Source: Ooceraea biroi
Lineage: Eukaryota; Arthropoda; Insecta; Hymenoptera; Formicidae
Assembly (NCBI RefSeq): GCF_003672135.1
Contig: NC_039514.1
Span: forward strand, 9,599,787-9,663,786
DNA length: 64,000 nt
Reading direction: 5' to 3'
Position 1 is the stretch's first letter. Each line of letters opens with the position of its first letter. A model generated the notes under the pieces. It had not been told where the DNA came from. It worked only from the letters and a program-made list of their open reading frames with translations, and did not search any database. Both the position numbers and the translations under genes were made by a program. Shown here piece after piece: positions 59,531 to 64,000 of this stretch.

Positions 59531-60469
59531 TATAGAGAACCTTGGGGGAGACTAAGTGATCGATTGCACGAACAAACAATATTAATATAATGACTCGGCG
59601 TGTTCGTTTATGTTTCATAGACAGTCAGAATTCTCTCGGATTCTCTTAATTATCTTTTCCCGACAAGACTCCTCGAGATGAATTCGCATGCACGCGATTT
59701 TCATCGCATCAAGAGATTTTTTTCGACGTTCGAGAGATGAGAAGGAACGTTTCTCCTTATCATCGTCGACCGCCGTCCCCTACATTTCTTGATAATACCG
59801 TAACCGGGATAATATCGGGATAAATATCGTAGCACGATCGCTCGGTCAGATCCCGTATCTAGTATTATTTCAGGGAGCGCGGCCTATTTAGTGGATTAAC
59901 CGATTCATTTATTAATCCGTAATTGACTACGAGTCTCGAGTGGTCCAATCACTGACTAACTAACGTTACCGATTAACATGTTAACACATATGTATTTCAT
60001 TGTTTTTATTAATGTACGCTGTACGCATATTCACGCACAAGTAGGGACGTAAACCTGGCGCGAGTATTTACTCCGCGCATTTAATCGATCGTCGCGCGTG
60101 ACGTTCTTTTTCTTCTTCTTCTTCAATAGAATGGCATATTGGTCCAAGTCCAAAGGTAGACTTGATGAAATCTATTGATATGGTGAATTAAAGGCATAAG
60201 TCGCTCATGAGATAAACCGAGTATAAGATGATGCGTGGTGCGATATTCAAAATCCTCCCCAACTCACCGTTAAGTCCTCTTAAGGATGTGATATTGATAA
60301 AAATTGCTTCAAATGAACATATCATAGAACCTCAAAGAGGAAGGAGTCTAGCAGTAAGTTTTTTTAACATTGGAAAAATATTAGCAGGATAATGAGGAAA
60401 TTGGTGTTTAATATAATTAATTAAATTGCGCTACTTAGCAATGAATGAGTATGAAAATACCAAAAATAT

Positions 60470-61195
60470 TAAGTTAAACGGAAAGTTCGTTCCGTTTTCT
60501 GCAAAAGATGATTCCGGATGGAAATAGACGTGTCTATTTTACTGAAATGTGCTAATCTTATTCAAATGACTTCAAGCGGTAAAATTTGACAAATAACAAA
60601 CCGACGCGCATTTTAAAAAGATTGGTTGCGTTTCGGGTATTTGGCATCAATTCAAAACTGGATAAAAATAACGTGCATTTTGGCATCCTACGCTCTTTTA
60701 CTTTAAAATAGACGCAAGAATGCAACTCTAACTCGAAAAAAGATTTATGCGGTGTATGGAGAGGATTCTGTAAGCGAACGAATGTGCGGAAAGTGGTTTG
60801 CGAAATTTCCTGCTGGTGATTTTTGGCACGACAATGCACCACGCTCAGAACAGCTGATCAAAGTTGATGACAACCAAATCAAAACACAGATCGAAAATGT
60901 TCCACGATATACAACTCGAATAGCAAAACAATTCTAAAATATCGCACACAGCAAACAGTTGTTGGACAATTACATATGCTTCTTGATTACGTTAGTCGTT
61001 TCGATGTTCAGGTATCGCATAATTTGTCGCAGAAAGATTGGATTCGATAATCAGTAAACGGCGCAAATAAAATCAAAAGGAAATTGAAATTCTGAAGAAG
61101 AAAAAGGACATATTTAAAATAATTAAAAGAAAATTTACAATTGTCCAAAGCGATATTAAATTGTACACCAGGACAATAAACATTTGTTGTAACTA
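60470..61195 (+). pseudogene. Decayed mariner with transposase N-terminal remnant
   Basis: A plus-strand frame at 60752-60937 reads MYGEDSVSERMCGKWFAKF and then DDNQIKTQIENVPRYTTR, the DNA-binding N-terminal region of a mariner transposase. Beyond it, out of frame near 60980-61050, LDYVSRFDVQVSHNLSQK continues the same protein. No catalytic aspartate region is seen. A degraded terminal repeat (AAACGGAAAGTTCGTTCCG) near 60476 may be the left end. It differs from the 25966 copy and is much older. The right boundary is uncertain. Confidence 0.75.
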
Positions 61196-61409
61196 TTTGG
61201 TTTGACCGAAAAGTTCATGCTGATCTCTTAGCAAAATTCAAATGCAAAATTCTGCATTAAGAATTAATTGTTTTGCATTACCGGAAAATTTTTTCGGCAA
61301 GCTTTACACGCAAAGCGACTTATGCCTTTGTATTAATTCTTAATTGCTAAGTCGAGTTTTATGTTCGAATTTTGGCAAGGAAGTCGGCATGGACTTTCCA
61401 TTCAATCCA
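61196..61409. mobile_element. 214 bp mariner-derived foldback element
   Basis: The left end TTTGGTTTGACCGAAAAGTT pairs imperfectly with the right end (rc TGGATTGAATGGAAAGTCCA). The arms continue through AGCAAAATTC and TTAAGAATTAAT in both. TA flanks both sides (61194-61195, 61410-61411). It looks like an internally deleted mariner that kept both ends. Confidence 0.7.
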
Positions 61410-61411
61410 TA

Positions 61412-64000
61412 CGTTCTATTCGTTAATTCAAACAAAAGTCCGCGCGCGACGTTATCTTAACCGTTTCGACGTGCCGGGTAAGACGAAATCTTTAAGAAGT
61501 ATTTATTAAAAAAAAAGAAAGAAACTTCGTTCTAGATCGTAAATGTCGCGACACGTTACGCGTTTGTACAGCACTCCGCTCGATTAGTGGATTAATGGCG
61601 TATGATTCAAGTACGTATGACTTTAACATAGGCTTAAGTTCAACATGCGCGCGATATTAATCGGAACGCTATCAATAACGCCGTTCTCGAATTGGGGTTT
61701 TGGATTACATCCACACTAAGAAACCTTGGGATGCCGTGTGACCATTCCGAGAAAACGCCGTGACTAACTGCATCTGCGAGAATCGATTGAAGATGAAATC
61801 TGTATTATTGCGCTCGTATCGACGATGTATGCACTGTAAAACGACAAACGTACACAAACTGCCATTATTCTTAAGCTCGTTCGGATTCTTGGTGCAGTAA
61901 ACGTGAGCAACTCTTTATCGATCGTTTCGAATCTGCAAATTAGACAGATATTTTTGAAGGTACATCTTTACTGTATGAACCGTGAGAATCAAATCCGTTC
62001 AACAAAGACTGTTGTTGTTCACCGCTTTTTCTACACTCCATGTTTACCAAATTTTACTCCATGCTCCGATATCAAAAACGGTTGCACTGAATACATATTT
62101 ACCGCAGTCGAGAAACTTGACAGATAAAGATGGAGAAAGGCGTTCTCGCCGAAGCAATGCTCTCCCTACCGTTTTAAACTGCCGAGTCTGTTGTATTTCA
62201 CGTTGATTGATTCACACGTGCATATATAGTCTGTGTCGAGCGTGATGAACGTCGAATTTTTTGTTGTCACGAGCGTCCTCGAGATCCGGTTCGGCGATCG
62301 GATTCTGAGAGGCGTTTGATCATTAGCAGTTCCGATTGATCACCGTTCCAATCGCGGTACCGATCGCGCGGATCACGTACCAATGTACATATACTATACA
62401 TACAGTTGCAGATGCATGAGAATACTAATGGACTGATACTGAAGACTTTAGCTTTAAATTAGCCGTCGTCGTCACCGCCGTCGTGTCCGACGGTTTTTCC
62501 TCTTCGCATCGATGAAACCGTTGGCGGAGCACGCGGTGGAATTACTACCTGCAGGCTATCCTGATGGTATAACGTATTCCGCAAACGCTATGCGAAGCAC
62601 GAGTCGATGCACGCGTTATGGCTCATAAATGAATTTCGTGACGTTCACTGCGGGGAACTGTGAAATGATCGATACGCAATTATGCAGGACTTCAAAATCA
62701 GTTATCGTTACACGTGCTGGACTTCATTGAGAATTACGCGGCCAATGGCGTAATATGTATTTCCCGTCTGCAGCGGGAATTTTAATATTATGAATTATGA
62801 TACAGCTCTAATATGCATAATTATAATATTATATTATAATTAATATAATTATAAATTATAATATTATTCTAGGCTATGGATTTTCCATGTACATATCGGA
62901 ATAGTATCGGAGAGCGGAATAATGTTCTCGTGCGAATTTTCTCCTTTAAACTTGTGCGGTTTTGCTCTATTTTAATACTAATATTTATATCTTTCGATTG
63001 TAGACGGCAGAGATTTATAAATCGATTTATTAATTCTCTGCAATGGAAAGTTGATTATAAGCTAACGGACAGAATACTCAGCTTTCGTCGTGTAACGATA
63101 ATTCCGGCGCTTCAGGAAAATTCAGGCGTAAATAATTAGAGAAGTGAGATTCAGCGCTTTCAGTGTTTCCTGAGACGACCCGTAGAAGACTCATTGCTCA
63201 TGGAAGTTCACATGTGCATCGCGCATTTCTTCAGATCGAGTTTCGCCCTTCGATTTCTACTGTTACTCCCGCCGACAAAATCACGCGAAATAATTATTAG
63301 AAAAATAATATTCTACGTTGTATACGAATATATGTTTCTTCATTCATGGGATGTACACGATGGCTTTAAACGCGGTTCAACGAGAGATCGATCTTAAATA
63401 GAATTGGACTTGTACAGTAAAATGCGAGGACGAAAGAGACGCAATCGCACGGGTCGCCTGTCCGTAGAAAATTTTCTTGTCGATCGACTTGCGAATGTCG
63501 AATTCTAAGAATTCAAGAAATCGATTTCATCATCGCCGAATGCCGGTCTTCGTGTTGCAATGTTTCGTTATTTTTACCGCGTGGCATCGCACACAAAAAT
63601 AAGTATACACGAATCTGATTACGAGATCTCAAGTACTCTTATCAATTTTTCAAATGATAAAAGTATTTATTCACGCAAATATTTAACTTTTTTTCAAGCA
63701 AAACAATAGCATGCGAAATGTTTCAGTTTGCAAAGCGAAGAGAGACGAGCTCGTTTTCCTTTTTATTTTCAGATCCGAAACGAAAATTCCGATGTCTGTT
63801 ACCTCGCTCGCTCGATTGTAAAACTGAATAATGATATGTAAGAGCCCTTACGAGCTGATTTACGAATCTGTCAGACTTCTCGTTTAGCTTTTACGCGCGC
63901 AGGTTTACGATGATTTCTTGTCCACACGGGACGTCGGTAAAGATTTACAGCGAATCTACCCGACGTAAACGGAGACCGTAGATCTCTCGAAGGAAGAGAT
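61412..64000. other. Non-coding stretch, nothing recognised
   Basis: An AT-only palindromic patch lies at 62815-62870. No domain-bearing frame, RNA gene or transposon end was recognised up to the window edge. Confidence 0.4.

Larger units (their letters stand above)
53672..60469. other. 3' UTR of InR (end undetermined) and downstream non-coding DNA
   Basis: No AATAAA is seen close after the stop codon. The first ones noticed are near 57131 and at 59525. No splice-supported exon or known domain was found. A (TA)10 microsatellite is at 57876-57896. How much of this is transcribed cannot be told from sequence. Confidence 0.4.

Noticed and set aside
60090..60400. Acceptor-like CTTCTTCTTCTTCAATAG followed by ATGGCATATTGG
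   Set aside because: The frame that follows has several stops within 100 codons and no partner exon; likely chance or a decayed repeat.

Overview
The window is nuclear DNA of an insect, most likely a hymenopteran and probably an ant. This rests on one intron-containing insulin-receptor gene with canonical GT-AG introns, mariner DNA transposons, many TA-flanked inverted-repeat elements, and a tandem array that looks like a TRIM retrotransposon (TRIMs sharing LTRs in tandem are described from ants). CpG-rich blocks alternate with AT-rich inserted ones. The species cannot be told from the sequence. There is no bacterial, CRISPR, rRNA or convincing tRNA feature.

Layout. 1-1640: tandem LTR/internal/LTR array carrying a 36-37 bp minisatellite. 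2682-3862: 1.18 kb inverted-repeat element with a 95 bp hairpin inserted in one arm. 4988-5564: 577 bp near-perfect palindrome. 6400-7090: CpG-rich block with a (CG)11 run. 7092-7292: 201 bp MITE. 23170-23586: 417 bp inverted-repeat element. 25461-27256: (AT)n, a perfect 38 bp stem-loop and a complete-length but broken mariner. 27642-31051: a diverged inverted duplication. 43054-45261: a diverged direct duplication. Between these, 1641-46248 has no convincing protein-coding exon. It may be the regulatory region and long 5' intron of the receptor gene, and it holds several candidate untranslated exons and one TATA/initiator-like site.

46249-53671 holds the one clear gene: an insulin/insulin-like receptor tyrosine kinase of six coding exons (1,425 residues predicted), preceded by a candidate 5' UTR exon. 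Five small exons encode the signal peptide, an acidic N-terminal extension, the L1 domain and most of the cysteine-rich domain. One 3,036 bp exon encodes the rest: L2, three fibronectin III domains, transmembrane segment, kinase and tail. The receptor lacks a basic processing site in the usual insert-domain position, has an RTKR in the FnIII-2/FnIII-3 linker instead, and has a short tail without PI3K-type YxxM motifs.

Downstream, 53672-64000 contains the 3' UTR (end not determined), decayed mariner sequence at 60470-61195 and a mariner-derived foldback at 61196-61409. No second gene was recognised.
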